Program-made: the position numbers and the translations under genes
In this document: piece by piece, positions 9,262-19,019 of the stretch
How positions within the stretch are numbered: position 1 is the stretch's first letter
Layout of the letters: every line of letters starts with the position of its first letter
Notes under the pieces: generated by a model
Told to the model about the DNA's origin: nothing
Databases searched by the model: none
The model's input: only the letters and a program-made list of their open reading frames with translations
DNA from: Marilutibacter chinensis
Lineage (GTDB): Bacteria > Pseudomonadota > Gammaproteobacteria > Xanthomonadales > Xanthomonadaceae
DNA: 64,000 nucleotides
Direction of reading: 5' to 3'
Assembly: GCF_021725675.1 (NCBI RefSeq)
Contig: NZ_JAKJPO010000009.1
Location: 62,001 to 126,000 of the forward strand

Positions 9262-9506
9262 CTCGTTACTCCAGGATAAACAGTTATCGGATCAAGGAAT
9301 TGAAGCTCAGGTGCGGGAGTATCGCACGCGATGATGACCGCTCCGGGCCGGCCCGTGATACGACACGCGCGCCCTTCGCGACTCCCCCTGCCCTGCCCAC
9401 GTTGGGGCGAATGTCGCGTTCGCAAGGCCCGCCGGACGGCGCAGACGGAATTTGTGACCGCCGGACGCCCGGCCTGCGGGCGGCCGCAGGCCGGAACAGA
9501 GCGGTA

Positions 9507-9944
9507 CTACTTGCGCCCCTTCACCAGCGGCAGGTCGGCCTGCTGCCAGGCGGCGATGCCGCCGTCGAGCCAGTAGACCTGCTCGAACCCGGCCTTCTTC
9601 AACCGCTTCGCGGCCGCGGCCGACGCGATGCCGTTGCGGCAGACCACCACCACCGGCAGCTGCTTCACGTTCGCCAGCAGCTTGCTTTCGGGGTCGAACT
9701 GGCTCGGCGCGACCGACTTGCTGCCGACGATATGGCCCTTCTCGAAGTCGCTGCTGGAGGACAGGTCGACGACCAGCGCATTGTCGCGGTTGATCAGGCC
9801 GGTCAGCTCGGCCGGGCGCAGCGCCTTGTAGCCGCGGAACAGGCGCGCGATCTCGGTGTAGACCAGGGCGACGGTCAGGCCGGCCAGGCCCATGGAGAGG
9901 TAGGGATGGCGGCCGAGGAAGGCCAGCAGTTCTTCAAGGTTCAC
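9507..9944 (-). CDS. membrane-anchored rhodanese-like protein
   Basis: 145 residues. One N-terminal membrane segment (about residues 15-31, YLSMGLAGLTVALVYTEIA) is followed by a rhodanese domain with VVDLSSSSDFEKGHI and the active-site Cys102 in VVVCRNG. It probably transfers sulfane sulfur at the inner membrane. It lies upstream of secB-gpsA in the same direction, an arrangement seen in related genomes, but a 245-bp GC-rich gap separates it from secB. Confidence 0.85.
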   Translation of the reverse strand: MNLEELLAFLGRHPYLSMGLAGLTVALVYTEIARLFRGYKALRPAELTGLINRDNALVVDLSSSSDFEKGHIVGSKSVAPSQFDPESKLLANVKQLPVVVVCRNGIASAAAAKRLKKAGFEQVYWLDGGIAAWQQADLPLVKGRK

Positions 9945-10070
9945 GGATCACGGCCACGAATGAGGGGGCGGCCCGCATCGCGTCGCGGCGCGAGGCGCAC
10001 GGGGGCGGGGATTGTCGCCCAGCCCCGGCGATGGCGCAAAACGCGGCGATGAGGGACCGCGGTCCGACGC

Positions 10071-10511
10071 TCACTGGCCTTGCCAGAAATCCGGCATGCC
10101 GCTGGTCAGCCACCAGCGCTTGGCCTCCTCGTCCCAGCGCCAGGTTTCCTGGTAGCGGGCGGTGCGCTCGGCGAGCGTGTGCCGGTTGACCACGCCGATC
10201 TCGACGTCACGCGCCGCGGTGCCGGCCTCGAGATCGCTCAGGCCGCCGTTGTCCCGGTAGTACGAGACCTGGACCTGGTTGTAGCGCTCCATTTCCAGCG
10301 CGGTCATCGGGTGCTCTTCGCGGTACTCGGGCTCGAGCATGCCCCAGGCCCCTTCGAAATCGCCCCAGCGGATCGCGCCCGACCAGGCGTACTGGCTGCG
10401 CTGGAGTGCATCGGCCTTGGGCCCGGCGCTGGCGCAGCCGCCGATCGCGGCGACCACCGCCGCGAGACAGGCGAACACGGCGGCACGGTATAGCGGATTC
10501 GGCAGGCGCAT
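10071..10511 (-). CDS. hypothetical lipoprotein
   Basis: 146 residues with signal peptide and lipobox (AAVVAAIGGC). The mature part looks like a small NTF2-like or SnoaL-type domain: YAWSGAIRWGDFEGAWGML, NQVQVSYYRDNG, YQETWRWDEEAKRWWLTSG. I start it at the ATG at 10511 because this gives a compact signal peptide. Function unknown. Confidence 0.7.
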   Translation of the reverse strand: MRLPNPLYRAAVFACLAAVVAAIGGCASAGPKADALQRSQYAWSGAIRWGDFEGAWGMLEPEYREEHPMTALEMERYNQVQVSYYRDNGGLSDLEAGTAARDVEIGVVNRHTLAERTARYQETWRWDEEAKRWWLTSGMPDFWQGQ

Positions 10512-10562
10512 CGGTTTCCCCGGCAGTTGCGGACACCCGCGCATCGTAGCCGGGAACGCGGC

Positions 10563-11063
10563 TCAGCGCCGCCGTATCGCGACGTAGCGGGCGGTGAATT
10601 CGGTCGCGCTGCCGCCTTCGGGCAGCCGCGCGTGCGCGACCACGCCGATCCGCGCACGGCCGCGCGCGCGCAAGGTGGCGATGAAGGTCGCCCAGTCGGC
10701 GCCGGGTGCGGCCTCGGCCTCGACGTCGAGATCGGCGAACAGCGGCGCGAGATAGCCGATCTGGCTGTCGGCGACGAACACGTCCGCGTCCAGGCCGGCG
10801 GCCTCGACATGCAGCGACACCAGCCCCCATGACGCCAGCGTCATCATCGACGCCAGGCTGCCGCCGAACGCACAGCCCTTGTCGTTGACGTGGCGTGCGA
10901 GCGGCGCGTGCAGCCGCAGGCGACGGCCGTCGTAACCGGCGATCGACAGGTCCATGACCGCGACCGGCGGCATCGAATCGTAGTGGGTCTTGAGGCGGAC
11001 GAGCGCGTCGTCGTCCAGATGCAGCGCGGCGGGAGGCGGGGGAGCGATCGTTTCCAGGGACAT
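10563..11063 (-). CDS. YiiD C-terminal-type thioesterase (hotdog fold)
   Basis: 166 residues. HYDSMPPVAVMDLSIAGYDG, RHVNDKGCAFGGSLASMMTLASWGLV and VFVADSQIGYLAPL match the putative thioesterase domain found at the C-terminus of YiiD. Likely an acyl-CoA or acyl-ACP hydrolase in the cytosol; substrate unknown. The gene is divergent from hemD. Confidence 0.78.
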   Translation of the reverse strand: MSLETIAPPPPAALHLDDDALVRLKTHYDSMPPVAVMDLSIAGYDGRRLRLHAPLARHVNDKGCAFGGSLASMMTLASWGLVSLHVEAAGLDADVFVADSQIGYLAPLFADLDVEAEAAPGADWATFIATLRARGRARIGVVAHARLPEGGSATEFTARYVAIRRR

Positions 11064-11237
11064 TTCGGTATCGGGGGAAAGGGGCGGCGGGGAAGACGCA
11101 GGTCATCCGGCCTGCGAGCCGGCGCAGGGTACAGGCATTGTGTGGCGACGACGACGCTGCGCCGGCGTATGGTCGCGGCGGGGCAGGGCTGGGGTGCAGG
11201 GACTTGACGCAGTGGCGACTGTGCCAAGCTGTGCGCC

Positions 11238-12047
11238 ATGTCCGCTCCCGATTCCGTCACCGATCGCGGCCATCGCTGGCATCTGGTCTCGCTGCGCCCC
11301 CGCGGCCGGCACGAGGCATTGCGTCGCGCCGCCGCCCGCCACGACGGCGGACTGATCGCGCTATCGAGCTGCCGGCTGCGACGGCTCGACGACGATGCCA
11401 GCCGGCAGCGGCTGGACACTGCACTGGCCGCCGATCGGGTCGTCTTCACCAGTCCGGAGGCGGTACGCGCCGCAACCGCGCTGCGCCCGTTGCACGAGAT
11501 CGACGGCGGGGGCTGGTTCGCGGTCGGCGCCGGCACCGCGGCCGCGTTGAAGCGTGCCGGGGCGCACGACGTCGCGTTCCCGGCACGGATGGACAGCGAG
11601 GGCCTGCTCGACCTGCCGGCCCTGCGCGCACTGGACGGCAGCACGCTCGGCCTGGTGACCGCCCCCGGCGGCCGCGGCATGCTGCTGCCCGCGCTGCAGG
11701 CGCGCGGCGCCCAGGTGATACGTGCCGATGTCTACGCGCGCGAGCCGTTGCCGCCGCCGGCCCGTGCGATCGCGATGTTGCGTGCGCTCCGCACGCCGCT
11801 GGCGATCGCGGTCAGCAGCGGCGAAGCGCTGGCGCAGGTGCTGGCGCAGGTGCCCGCCGACGTCGCCGACCGCCTGCGTGGCGCCCGAACGGTCGTCGCG
11901 AGCGCACGGCTGGCCGTCATCGCCCGCGGGCTGGGGCTGCACGACATCGTCGTCGCCGCCGGACCGCGACCGGCACAGCTGGTCGCCGCCGTCGGCCTCG
12001 GCGCCACCCCCTCACGAGCCGCATCGGTGCCGCCGGGGCCTATCTGA
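11238..12047 (+). CDS. hemD: uroporphyrinogen-III synthase
   Basis: 269 residues. Cyclises hydroxymethylbilane with ring-D inversion. The HemD family is weakly conserved; visible hallmarks are VVFTSPEAVRAA, WFAVGAGTAAALKRAG, LGLVTAPGGRGMLLPALQARGAQVIRADVYAREP and LAIAVSSGEAL. Followed by hemX and hemY, its usual operon partners, which makes the call firm. hemC is not in the window. Confidence 0.9.
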   Translation: MSAPDSVTDRGHRWHLVSLRPRGRHEALRRAAARHDGGLIALSSCRLRRLDDDASRQRLDTALAADRVVFTSPEAVRAATALRPLHEIDGGGWFAVGAGTAAALKRAGAHDVAFPARMDSEGLLDLPALRALDGSTLGLVTAPGGRGMLLPALQARGAQVIRADVYAREPLPPPARAIAMLRALRTPLAIAVSSGEALAQVLAQVPADVADRLRGARTVVASARLAVIARGLGLHDIVVAAGPRPAQLVAAVGLGATPSRAASVPPGPI

Positions 12048-12103
12048 ACCGGTCCCCGCCGACGTTCCGGTAGCATGAAGCACCCCCGCCGCGACCCGAC
12101 GCC

Positions 12104-13126
12104 GTGTCCGATCCCAGCCCCACGCCCGCATCCGCCGCTCCCAGGACTTCGCCCCGCCGTGCCGCGCGCTGGCCGTGGTTCCTGCTGGTGTTCCTCGCCG
12201 CGCTTGCCGCCGCGGGCTGGTACGGGTGGCACTGGTGGCAGGCGCGCGAGGCCGACGCGCGCGCGCAGGTCGCCAGCGCCGACCACCGCCTCGACGCCCT
12301 CGCCCAGCGCCTCGATGCGATCCGCGACGACCAGCGCGCACAGGTCCAGCGCCTGCAGCAGGCCGAGGCCACCAACCGCGTGCTGCGCGACGAACTGCTC
12401 GGGATCGGCCAGCGCGCGGCGCTGCTGGAGGAAAGCGTCACCCGTCTCGCCGACCCGAACCGCGATGGCGTGCAGGCGCTGCGGCTGGAAGAAGTGGAGA
12501 TGCTGCTGGTGTTCGGCCAGCAGCGGCTCGAGATCGCCGGCGACCTGACCGGCGCCCAGCGCAGCTATGCGATGGCCGACGCGGTGCTGACCGCAGTCAA
12601 GGATCCGGCCTATGTGAACCTGCGCCAGGCCCTGATCCAGGAACGCGCGGCGATCGATGCACTCGGCGCCGACCCGCGCGCGGCGGCGCTCGCCCGCATC
12701 GACGCCTTCGCCCGCGGGCTGTCGGAGGCGCCGCCGGTCGCGGCCGGGCCGGCGCCGGCGGCCGACGCGCCATGGTGGAAGCGCGCATTCGCCAACGTGT
12801 TCGACATCCAGCCACGCGATCGCGTGGTCGCCGAGCTGCCGTCCGACCGGGCCGCCGCACTGGCCGCGCTGCAGCTCGAACTGACCCTGGCCCGGGCGGC
12901 CGCCGAACGCCGCGATGAGGCCGGCTTCGGGGATGCGCTGGCTCGCGCACGTGGCTGGCTGGAAAGGCTCTGGCCCGAGTCCGCCGCACTGGACGCGCGC
13001 CGTGCCGGACTCGACGAGATCGCCGCGCTGCCGCTTTCACTCTCGGTTCCCACCCTCGGCAGCACACTGCAACAGCTGCGGCAGCTGCGCGCCGCCGCAG
13101 ACGTCCTGCCATCGGAGCGTCCATGA
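12104..13126 (+). CDS. hemX: HemX-like membrane protein
   Basis: 340 residues from a GTG start. A single membrane segment at about 22-40 (WPWFLLVFLAALAAAGWYGW) precedes a periplasmic coiled coil (ARAQVASADHRLDALAQRL, DDQRAQVQRLQQAEA) and a helical domain with VQALRLEEVEMLLVFGQQRLEIAGD. Although often named uroporphyrinogen-III C-methyltransferase, this family lacks the SAM-binding SUMT domain, and its role is not established. It overlaps hemY by four bases (ATGA). Confidence 0.9.
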   Translation: MSDPSPTPASAAPRTSPRRAARWPWFLLVFLAALAAAGWYGWHWWQAREADARAQVASADHRLDALAQRLDAIRDDQRAQVQRLQQAEATNRVLRDELLGIGQRAALLEESVTRLADPNRDGVQALRLEEVEMLLVFGQQRLEIAGDLTGAQRSYAMADAVLTAVKDPAYVNLRQALIQERAAIDALGADPRAAALARIDAFARGLSEAPPVAAGPAPAADAPWWKRAFANVFDIQPRDRVVAELPSDRAAALAALQLELTLARAAAERRDEAGFGDALARARGWLERLWPESAALDARRAGLDEIAALPLSLSVPTLGSTLQQLRQLRAAADVLPSERP

Positions 13127-14373
13127 ACCTGTTCCGCAGCCTGCTCTTCTGGATCGTCCTCGCCCTGCTCGGCGCGCTGGTCGCGCAGCTGATGGCGCAG
13201 GATCCGGGGCTGGTGATCGTCAGTTTCGGCGACTGGACCTACCGCAAGTCACTGTCGTACACGCTGCTGCTGCTGATCGCCGCCACGGTGCTGTTGTGGG
13301 TGGCCTGGCGCGTGCTCAGCGCACCGTTCGCGATGCTGCGCCGGCGCCGCAAGAGGGCCGCGCGCGCGCGCCTGCTCGACGGCTTGCAGGCCACCCACCT
13401 GGGCCAATGGAGCCGCGCCGAGAAGCTGCTCGGCGAAGCCGCGGGCAACCGCGAAACCGCGACCGTCGCGCGCATCGCCGCGGCGCATGCGGCGACCGGA
13501 CGCGGGGACGTGGAAGCCGGTCGCGCTCATCTGGCAGCGCTGGCCGAGAGTCAGCCCGCGGCGTTCGCGGTCGCCACTGCCGAACTCGCGCTGGCCGACG
13601 CGCGTCCCGCCGACGCGCTCGCCGCCCTGGATGCAGCCGCCGCACAACCGCTGCCGCCGCGTGGCCTCGCCCTGCGCGCCGAGGCCCTCGCGGCTCTGGG
13701 CCGGGCCGCCGAAGCCTACGGCCTGCTGGGCGCGCTGCGCCAACAGCATGCGCTGCCGACCCGCCGGCTCGAGGCGCTGGAAGCGCGCTGGGCCGAAGCC
13801 GGCCTGCGTGAAGCGGCAGACGCCAACGTTCTCGCCGATTGCTGGGAGGCACTGCCCAAGGCGCTGCGCAGCGATCCCGCCGCCGTCGCCGCCTATGCCG
13901 AGCGCGCCGCCGCGTTGCGCTGGGAGGACGCCGCCGCACGCAGCATCGAACAGGCGCTCGACAGCCGCTGGAGCGACGAGCTCGCCAGCCTTTACGGTCG
14001 TCTGCCGATCGGCCGCCTGGACGCGCGCCTCGCCCATGCCGAGCGCTGGCTGCAGGCGCACCCGGCCAGCCCGGGCCTGCTGCTGAGCCTGGCCCGGCTG
14101 CACCGGGCCCGGGGCCAGTGGTCGCAGGCGGAAACCTACCTGCACCGCGCGCTGGCCCAGGGCGGCAACGCCGAAGCCTGGGAAGAGCTGGGCAACGGCT
14201 TCGCCCAGGCCGGCGATAGCGCCCATGCCAGCCAGTGCTACGCCAACGCGCTGCGGGTCGCCCGCGGCGAGGCCCCGACCGAGATCCCGGGCCGCGATCT
14301 CAAGCAGCGGATCTACGACCAGGCCGCGATCGAGGAACGCGACGAGCACGGCCTGCCGCGGCTGCGGGGGTGA
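13123..14373 (+). CDS. hemY: HemY-like TPR membrane protein
   Basis: 416 residues. Two membrane segments at about 5-25 and 43-62, then TPR-like helices (ARARLLDGLQATHLGQWSRAEKLL, LAQGGNAEAWEELGNGFAQAGDSAHASQCY). Despite the name it is unrelated to protoporphyrinogen oxidase of Gram-positives. Terminal gene of hemD-hemX-hemY, translated through an ATGA overlap. Confidence 0.92.
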   Translation: MNLFRSLLFWIVLALLGALVAQLMAQDPGLVIVSFGDWTYRKSLSYTLLLLIAATVLLWVAWRVLSAPFAMLRRRRKRAARARLLDGLQATHLGQWSRAEKLLGEAAGNRETATVARIAAAHAATGRGDVEAGRAHLAALAESQPAAFAVATAELALADARPADALAALDAAAAQPLPPRGLALRAEALAALGRAAEAYGLLGALRQQHALPTRRLEALEARWAEAGLREAADANVLADCWEALPKALRSDPAAVAAYAERAAALRWEDAAARSIEQALDSRWSDELASLYGRLPIGRLDARLAHAERWLQAHPASPGLLLSLARLHRARGQWSQAETYLHRALAQGGNAEAWEELGNGFAQAGDSAHASQCYANALRVARGEAPTEIPGRDLKQRIYDQAAIEERDEHGLPRLRG

Positions 14374-14394
14374 CCCGCCTCGGCGCCCCTGCGC

Positions 14395-15105
14395 TCACCC
14401 CACCACCGTGCGCACGAACCATTGCCATGCCCCGGTGGAAGTCAGGGCCAGGCGGGCGGGCCAAGACACGACGACCAGTGCCGCACCCCAGCCCAGCGCC
14501 GGGTGCAGGCGGCGGTTGCGCGCCGTGTCCCACGCCACGCAGCCGAGCACGATCGCGCAAGTGGCGATGAAATAGGCCGGCAGCCCAAGCTGCGTCCAGC
14601 CCTGGAGCGGGATGCGGGCGAGCCCGGGGGTCAGCATGGCCACGCACGACAGCAGCATCATCCGCTTGTGGACGTCGCGGCGGCGGCGAAACGCGAGTCC
14701 GATGCCGACGAAGATCGCAAACAACAGCATGTCTCCCAGCGGCACCGCCAGGAACACCTCCGGCGGTGGACCGGGCGGCGCGCGGCCGAGCCGTGCCGCG
14801 GCGATTGCCGTCGCGGTGCCCACCACCAGCACCGCCACCGCGAGCATCGCGCCCACGATGCCAAGCCGGCGATGCAGATCGACCCGGCGGCGTTCGACCA
14901 GCACGGCCTGCACCGCGAACAGCACGAACCACCCGCTCATCACCAGCCCGTGCAGATGCACGAGCAGGGTCAGGGGCCTGGGATCGAACGCGAGCTTCAG
15001 GTAATAGGTGCGGGCGAATCCCACGAACACGACCAGCAGCGCCAGCCACGCGGCGCGGGTGTAGAGCGGTCGTTCGGGACCGCCCCGGGACGGCAGGACG
15101 CTCAT
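14395..15105 (-). CDS. multi-pass membrane protein of unknown function
   Basis: 236 residues with about seven hydrophobic segments (for example AWLALLVVFVGFARTYYL, LHGLVMSGWFVLFAVQAVLV, MLLFAIFVGIGLAF, MLLSCVAMLTPGLARI). Conserved-looking His residues (HLHGLVMSGW, DLHRRLG, DVHKRMM) could bind a metal or heme, which is inference. I chose the ATG at 15105; the frame is open further upstream but without hydrophobic or conserved sequence. Confidence 0.75.
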   Translation of the reverse strand: MSVLPSRGGPERPLYTRAAWLALLVVFVGFARTYYLKLAFDPRPLTLLVHLHGLVMSGWFVLFAVQAVLVERRRVDLHRRLGIVGAMLAVAVLVVGTATAIAAARLGRAPPGPPPEVFLAVPLGDMLLFAIFVGIGLAFRRRRDVHKRMMLLSCVAMLTPGLARIPLQGWTQLGLPAYFIATCAIVLGCVAWDTARNRRLHPALGWGAALVVVSWPARLALTSTGAWQWFVRTVVG

Positions 15106-15207
15106 GCAGGGACTCCGCGGATAATGTCGTCTGGAACGACAACGCGGATCCGCGGCGGAACCTGCCAATGCACGTGCTGCCGGCAGGGCCGGCCATGCCA
15201 GGGCGGG

Positions 15208-16485
15208 TCAGCGCTCCAGGATCGCGACCACGCCCATGCCGCCGGCGGTGCAGATCGAGATCAGGCAGCGGCCACCGCCACGCTGCTTCAGTTCCTTGGC
15301 GGCGGTGGCGACGATGCGCGCGCCGGTCGCGGCGAACGGGTGGCCGGTGGCCAGCGAGGAGCCGTTCGGATTGATCTTGGCCGGGTCGATGCGGCCCAAC
15401 GGCGCGTCCAGGCCCAGCCGCGACCTGCAGTACTCCTCGCTCTCCCACGCGCGCAGCGTGCACAGCACCTGCGCGGCGAAGGCTTCATGGATCTCGTAGA
15501 AGTCGAAGTCCTGCAGGCTCAGGCCGTTGCGCGCGAGCATCTCCGGCACCGCCACGGTCGGCGCCATCAGCAGGCCCTCGCCGTGGACGAAGTCGACCGC
15601 GGCGACATGCGCGTCGCGCAGATGGCACAGCACCTCGTGGCCGTGCGCCTGTGCCCATCCGTCGCTGGCCAGCAGGCAGGCGGCGGCGCCATCGGTGAGC
15701 GGGGTCGAGTTGGCCGCGGTCAGGGTGCCGCGTCCGGATACCTTGTCGAAGGCCGGCTTCAGCGTCGCCAGTTTCTCCAGGGTCGAGTCCGGGCGCAGGA
15801 TGTTGTCGCGGGATACGCCGCGGAAGCTCACCACCAGGTCGTCGAAGAAGCCCCGCTCGTAGGCAGCGGCCAGCTTCTGGTGCGAGGACAGCGCCCATTC
15901 GTCCTGCGAGTCGCGGCTGATGTTCCATTCCTTGGCCATGTCCTCGCAGTGCTCGCCCATGCTCTTGCCGGTACGCGGTTCGGCCACGCCCGGGAACTCG
16001 GGCTTGAGCTCACGCAGCGAGAAGCCCTTGAACGCGGCCAGCCTGCCCTTGAGGTCGCGCGCGGCGTTGGCGGCGAGCAGGCGCCGGCGCAGCGCCTTGC
16101 CGTAGACGATCGGCACGTCGGAAGTGGTGTCTGAACCGCCGCCGATGCCGGCCTCGATCTGGCCGGTGGCGATCTTGTTGGCGACGGTGACGATCGAATC
16201 CAGCGAAGTGCCGCAGGCGCGCTGCAGGGTGATGCCCGGCGTCAGCGACGACAGCCCCGACGACAGCGCGGCCTCGCGGCCCAGATTCCAGTCGCTGCTG
16301 TGCTTGATCACCGCGCCCATCGCCACCTCGCCCAGCTGCTGCCCGTGCAGGCCGAACTTCTCGACCAACGCACCGAGCGTGCGCACCGACATGCCGAGAT
16401 TGCCGACGTCCGCGTAGGCGGTGTTCTGGCGGCAGAACGGAATGCGGACGCCACCAAGCACGGCGACGGGACGGGTTGGGCGCAT
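15208..16485 (-). CDS. acetyl-CoA C-acyltransferase (FadI-like thiolase)
   Basis: 425 residues. Thiolytic cleavage of 3-oxoacyl-CoA in fatty-acid beta-oxidation. Active-site Cys91 lies in LQRACGTSLD; later NPNGSSLATGHPFAATGAR gives the GHP histidine and CTAGGMG the second Cys. NEAF-type block is HEAFAAQ. A GAGGT site precedes the ATG at 16485. No fadJ-like partner is adjacent, so it acts with genes elsewhere. fadI is the most likely identity but the paralogue is not certain. Confidence 0.9.
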   Translation of the reverse strand: MRPTRPVAVLGGVRIPFCRQNTAYADVGNLGMSVRTLGALVEKFGLHGQQLGEVAMGAVIKHSSDWNLGREAALSSGLSSLTPGITLQRACGTSLDSIVTVANKIATGQIEAGIGGGSDTTSDVPIVYGKALRRRLLAANAARDLKGRLAAFKGFSLRELKPEFPGVAEPRTGKSMGEHCEDMAKEWNISRDSQDEWALSSHQKLAAAYERGFFDDLVVSFRGVSRDNILRPDSTLEKLATLKPAFDKVSGRGTLTAANSTPLTDGAAACLLASDGWAQAHGHEVLCHLRDAHVAAVDFVHGEGLLMAPTVAVPEMLARNGLSLQDFDFYEIHEAFAAQVLCTLRAWESEEYCRSRLGLDAPLGRIDPAKINPNGSSLATGHPFAATGARIVATAAKELKQRGGGRCLISICTAGGMGVVAILER

Positions 16486-16673
16486 CGGTACACCTCGTGG
16501 GGGGACTGGTCGAGCGCGCGGCTCGGGTAACGGGGGGCGGGATCGTCCACCGGGGCGGACGGGCATAATGGATGCGGCATCGGTGCCGTCGTTCGGCGGC
16601 ACCCGCGACCGCAATGGGCTGCCCCGAGTGTAGCGCCGCCCCCGCGCACAACCAAACGCCACCGTATCCTTCG

Positions 16674-17618
16674 ATGACCACTCCCGATCCGACCGCCGCC
16701 GACCCGCACACTCCAGGCCCGCACGCTCCAGACCTGCACGTGCTCGGTGCGCTGGCGCTCGAGCTGACCGCCGGCGCCGACGTCGGCCGCACCGAACTGC
16801 CGCAGGACGGTGCCGGTGCGCTGGCCACGCTTGTCGCGCACGACCTCGCCAACTTCGAGCCTGATGCCGCGCGGCTGCAGCTGGTCACCGTCGGCGCTCA
16901 TTACGACCCGGTCGAGCTGTTGCGGCCGGGTTGGCCACTGCATCAGGAACTGGGCGAACTGGCGGCGCGCGCACCGGGCGGCCAGCGACCGCGAGAGGAC
17001 CATGGCCGGATCATCGCGTTCGGCAGCCACGAGGGCCGGCTGCCCGGCGCATTGACGCCTTCGCCAGACTACGGTGGCGGTACTTTCCGGCTTGTACCGT
17101 TCCTGCTGTCGGGCGACCGTGTCGATGTCGTCCGCATCGGCGGCGCGTTCGAGAGCGGTCTGCTCGAACGCGGCATGGCCGGCGCCGGGACCGCGCTGCA
17201 GGCCCAGGCGGCGTTCGGCCTGCAGGTCGAGCACGCGCGCTATCTGACCGTCCACGACCTCGCCGCGATGACGGCAATGCAATACGAGCACGCCGGCCTG
17301 GCCCCGTTGTGGCCTCTGCTGGAAACCGCGCTGCTGGAGCCTGGCGGCGAAGCCTGGCTCGACGCGCTACCCGAACCGCTGCTGCGCTACGTCGACGGCG
17401 AGGCGCGCATCGCCCTGTTCTCGCCGCGCGCCTGGCACGCGCGCTACGCCCCCGAAGCTCCTTGCGACAGCGACGCATGCCGCGAGCAGCTGGAGCGCCG
17501 CTATCAACAGTTCCAGGCCCGCCAGCGGCAGTTCGCCGCGGTGCTCGGCGCGCACGGCGTGGCGGTGAATTTCGTCGATTGCCAGGATGCCGAGAACGCC
17601 CGCGGGGCCCTGGCCTGA
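16674..17618 (+). CDS. hypothetical protein
   Basis: 314 residues, probably cytosolic, starting MTTPDPTAADPHTPG. No signal or membrane segment. Recognisable blocks such as LVTVGAHYDPVELLRPGWPLH, RIIAFGSHEGRLP, RYLTVHDLAAMTAMQYEHAGL and ARIALFSPRAWHARYAPE suggest a genuine conserved protein, but I cannot name a family. It is divergent from the thiolase gene. Its two Cys-containing segments near the C-terminus (APCDSDACREQ, DCQD) might bind metal. Confidence 0.7.
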   Translation: MTTPDPTAADPHTPGPHAPDLHVLGALALELTAGADVGRTELPQDGAGALATLVAHDLANFEPDAARLQLVTVGAHYDPVELLRPGWPLHQELGELAARAPGGQRPREDHGRIIAFGSHEGRLPGALTPSPDYGGGTFRLVPFLLSGDRVDVVRIGGAFESGLLERGMAGAGTALQAQAAFGLQVEHARYLTVHDLAAMTAMQYEHAGLAPLWPLLETALLEPGGEAWLDALPEPLLRYVDGEARIALFSPRAWHARYAPEAPCDSDACREQLERRYQQFQARQRQFAAVLGAHGVAVNFVDCQDAENARGALA

Positions 17619-17646
17619 CCCCAACACCGTACGGTCGAACCCTCGC

Positions 17647-18129
17647 TCAGAAGCCCGCTTCGAACATGCGGTATCCGGCATCGTCCATGCCCAGCGCGCG
17701 GTAGCGGCGCTGGGCATTCTCGTTGTCGCGCTCGACGTACAGGCGCAGGCCGACCACGCCGGCGGTGGCGCGCGCCCGCGCCTCGACCTCGCGGTACAAC
17801 GCCGCGAACACGCCCTGGCGACGGTGGGCCTCGGGTACGTAGACGCTCTGGATCCACCACCACTCGCCGTTGCGCCAGTCGCTCCATTCGCGGGTCAGCA
17901 TCAAGGTGCCGACCGGTACCGACACCAGTTCGTCGCCGGCCAGCGGTGCGTCGTGCATCGCGATCAGGTAACGGGCCTTGCCCGGGTCGGCGATGCCGGC
18001 CTGGACGCCGGCGAGTACGGTGTCCGGGTCGAGACGCTTGTGCTCGGTTTCCCACGCCATCGCCGCCGCCCACTGCGCCAGCAACGGAGCGTCGGCGGCG
18101 GTCGCGTCGCGGATGCGCAGGGTCGACAT
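17647..18129 (-). CDS. GNAT family N-acetyltransferase
   Basis: 160 residues. The GNAT core is clear: LRIRDATAADAPLLAQW at the start, WWWIQSVYVPEAHRRQGVFAALY with the RRQG acetyl-CoA loop, and VVGLRLYVERDNENAQRRYRALGM, which is the usual ending with the conserved Asn and Tyr. Substrate unknown. Convergent with the preceding gene and 17 bases downstream of sodC. Confidence 0.9.
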   Translation of the reverse strand: MSTLRIRDATAADAPLLAQWAAAMAWETEHKRLDPDTVLAGVQAGIADPGKARYLIAMHDAPLAGDELVSVPVGTLMLTREWSDWRNGEWWWIQSVYVPEAHRRQGVFAALYREVEARARATAGVVGLRLYVERDNENAQRRYRALGMDDAGYRMFEAGF

Positions 18130-18146
18130 CGCAGCCGGACGCGCGG

Positions 18147-18758
18147 TCAGCGGGTGATCCTGATGATGCCGCAGGCCACGCGCTTGCCGGCGTTGCCGGC
18201 AGGCTGGCTGACATAGTCGTCGGCCGCGCCGTGGACGATCACCGCGCGACCGGCGACATCGTTGACCGCGCCTCCGCCCAGGGTCACGCCGACCGCACCC
18301 ACGTCGACCTGCGCGACACCCTCGCCATCGGCGTGGATGTTGTCCATGTCGCCGCCGTGATGGGGGCCTTGGCCGACCCGGCCGTGCGGATTGCTCCCCG
18401 GGCTGAAATGGCCGCCGGCACTGGATGCATCGACCGCACTGCAGTCGCCGTTCTCGTGGATGTGGATCGCATGCGGGCCGGGACTCAGGCCGCCGATCTC
18501 GCCGGTCAGACGGACGCCGTCCGGCACCGGGCGGACGGCGAGTTTTCCACTGACCAGGCTGGCCGACGCCGCGGTCAGGATCACCTCGGCGGCCTGCGCG
18601 GTCGACACCGGCTTCGGCGGTTCCGGCGTCGGGGCCGGCGCCGGACGCGGCGTGGACGTGGTGCAGGCCGCGATCGCTGTCAGCATGGCGGCAGCCAGAC
18701 CGGCTCTGGTCAGGGGGCCGATCGGGTGCCGGGCGGCAATGGTCGTCGATGCGTTCAT
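18147..18758 (-). CDS. sodC: superoxide dismutase [Cu-Zn], lipoprotein
   Basis: 203 residues. The lipobox LTAIAAC indicates an envelope lipoprotein, followed by a Pro-rich linker. Copper/zinc ligands are in HAIHIHENGDC, AGGHFSPG (His), NPHGRV, HHGGDM, and the C-terminal VIVHGAADDY and ACGIIRI (disulfide Cys with the Cys of NGDC). It dismutates superoxide in the periplasm. Confidence 0.93.
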   Translation of the reverse strand: MNASTTIAARHPIGPLTRAGLAAAMLTAIAACTTSTPRPAPAPTPEPPKPVSTAQAAEVILTAASASLVSGKLAVRPVPDGVRLTGEIGGLSPGPHAIHIHENGDCSAVDASSAGGHFSPGSNPHGRVGQGPHHGGDMDNIHADGEGVAQVDVGAVGVTLGGGAVNDVAGRAVIVHGAADDYVSQPAGNAGKRVACGIIRITR

Positions 18759-19019
18759 GGTTGAGCTCCGTGGGAGTGTGGCTTGCGCCGGCCCTGCGTG
18801 GCCGGCGATCGGGAAGGGGCCGAAGGCGGCCGATCCTCCGGGGGAACGCCGGCACCGGGGCTTGCGATCGGCTCCGCGACGGCCTGCGTCCGCTGTGCGA
18901 AGACCGGGCCCGCGCCGCCACACCGGGCTTATTCTAAGGTCCGGGCCTGTCGGAATGGATAACCGACCCTAATGCGGAACAGGTCCAGAGCGGGTGAACC
19001 GGTGACCGCGCGATACCGT

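Noticed and set aside
12104..13126. Active uroporphyrinogen-III methyltransferase
   Set aside because: The protein is a membrane-anchored coiled-coil HemX without the SAM-binding domain of SUMT enzymes.
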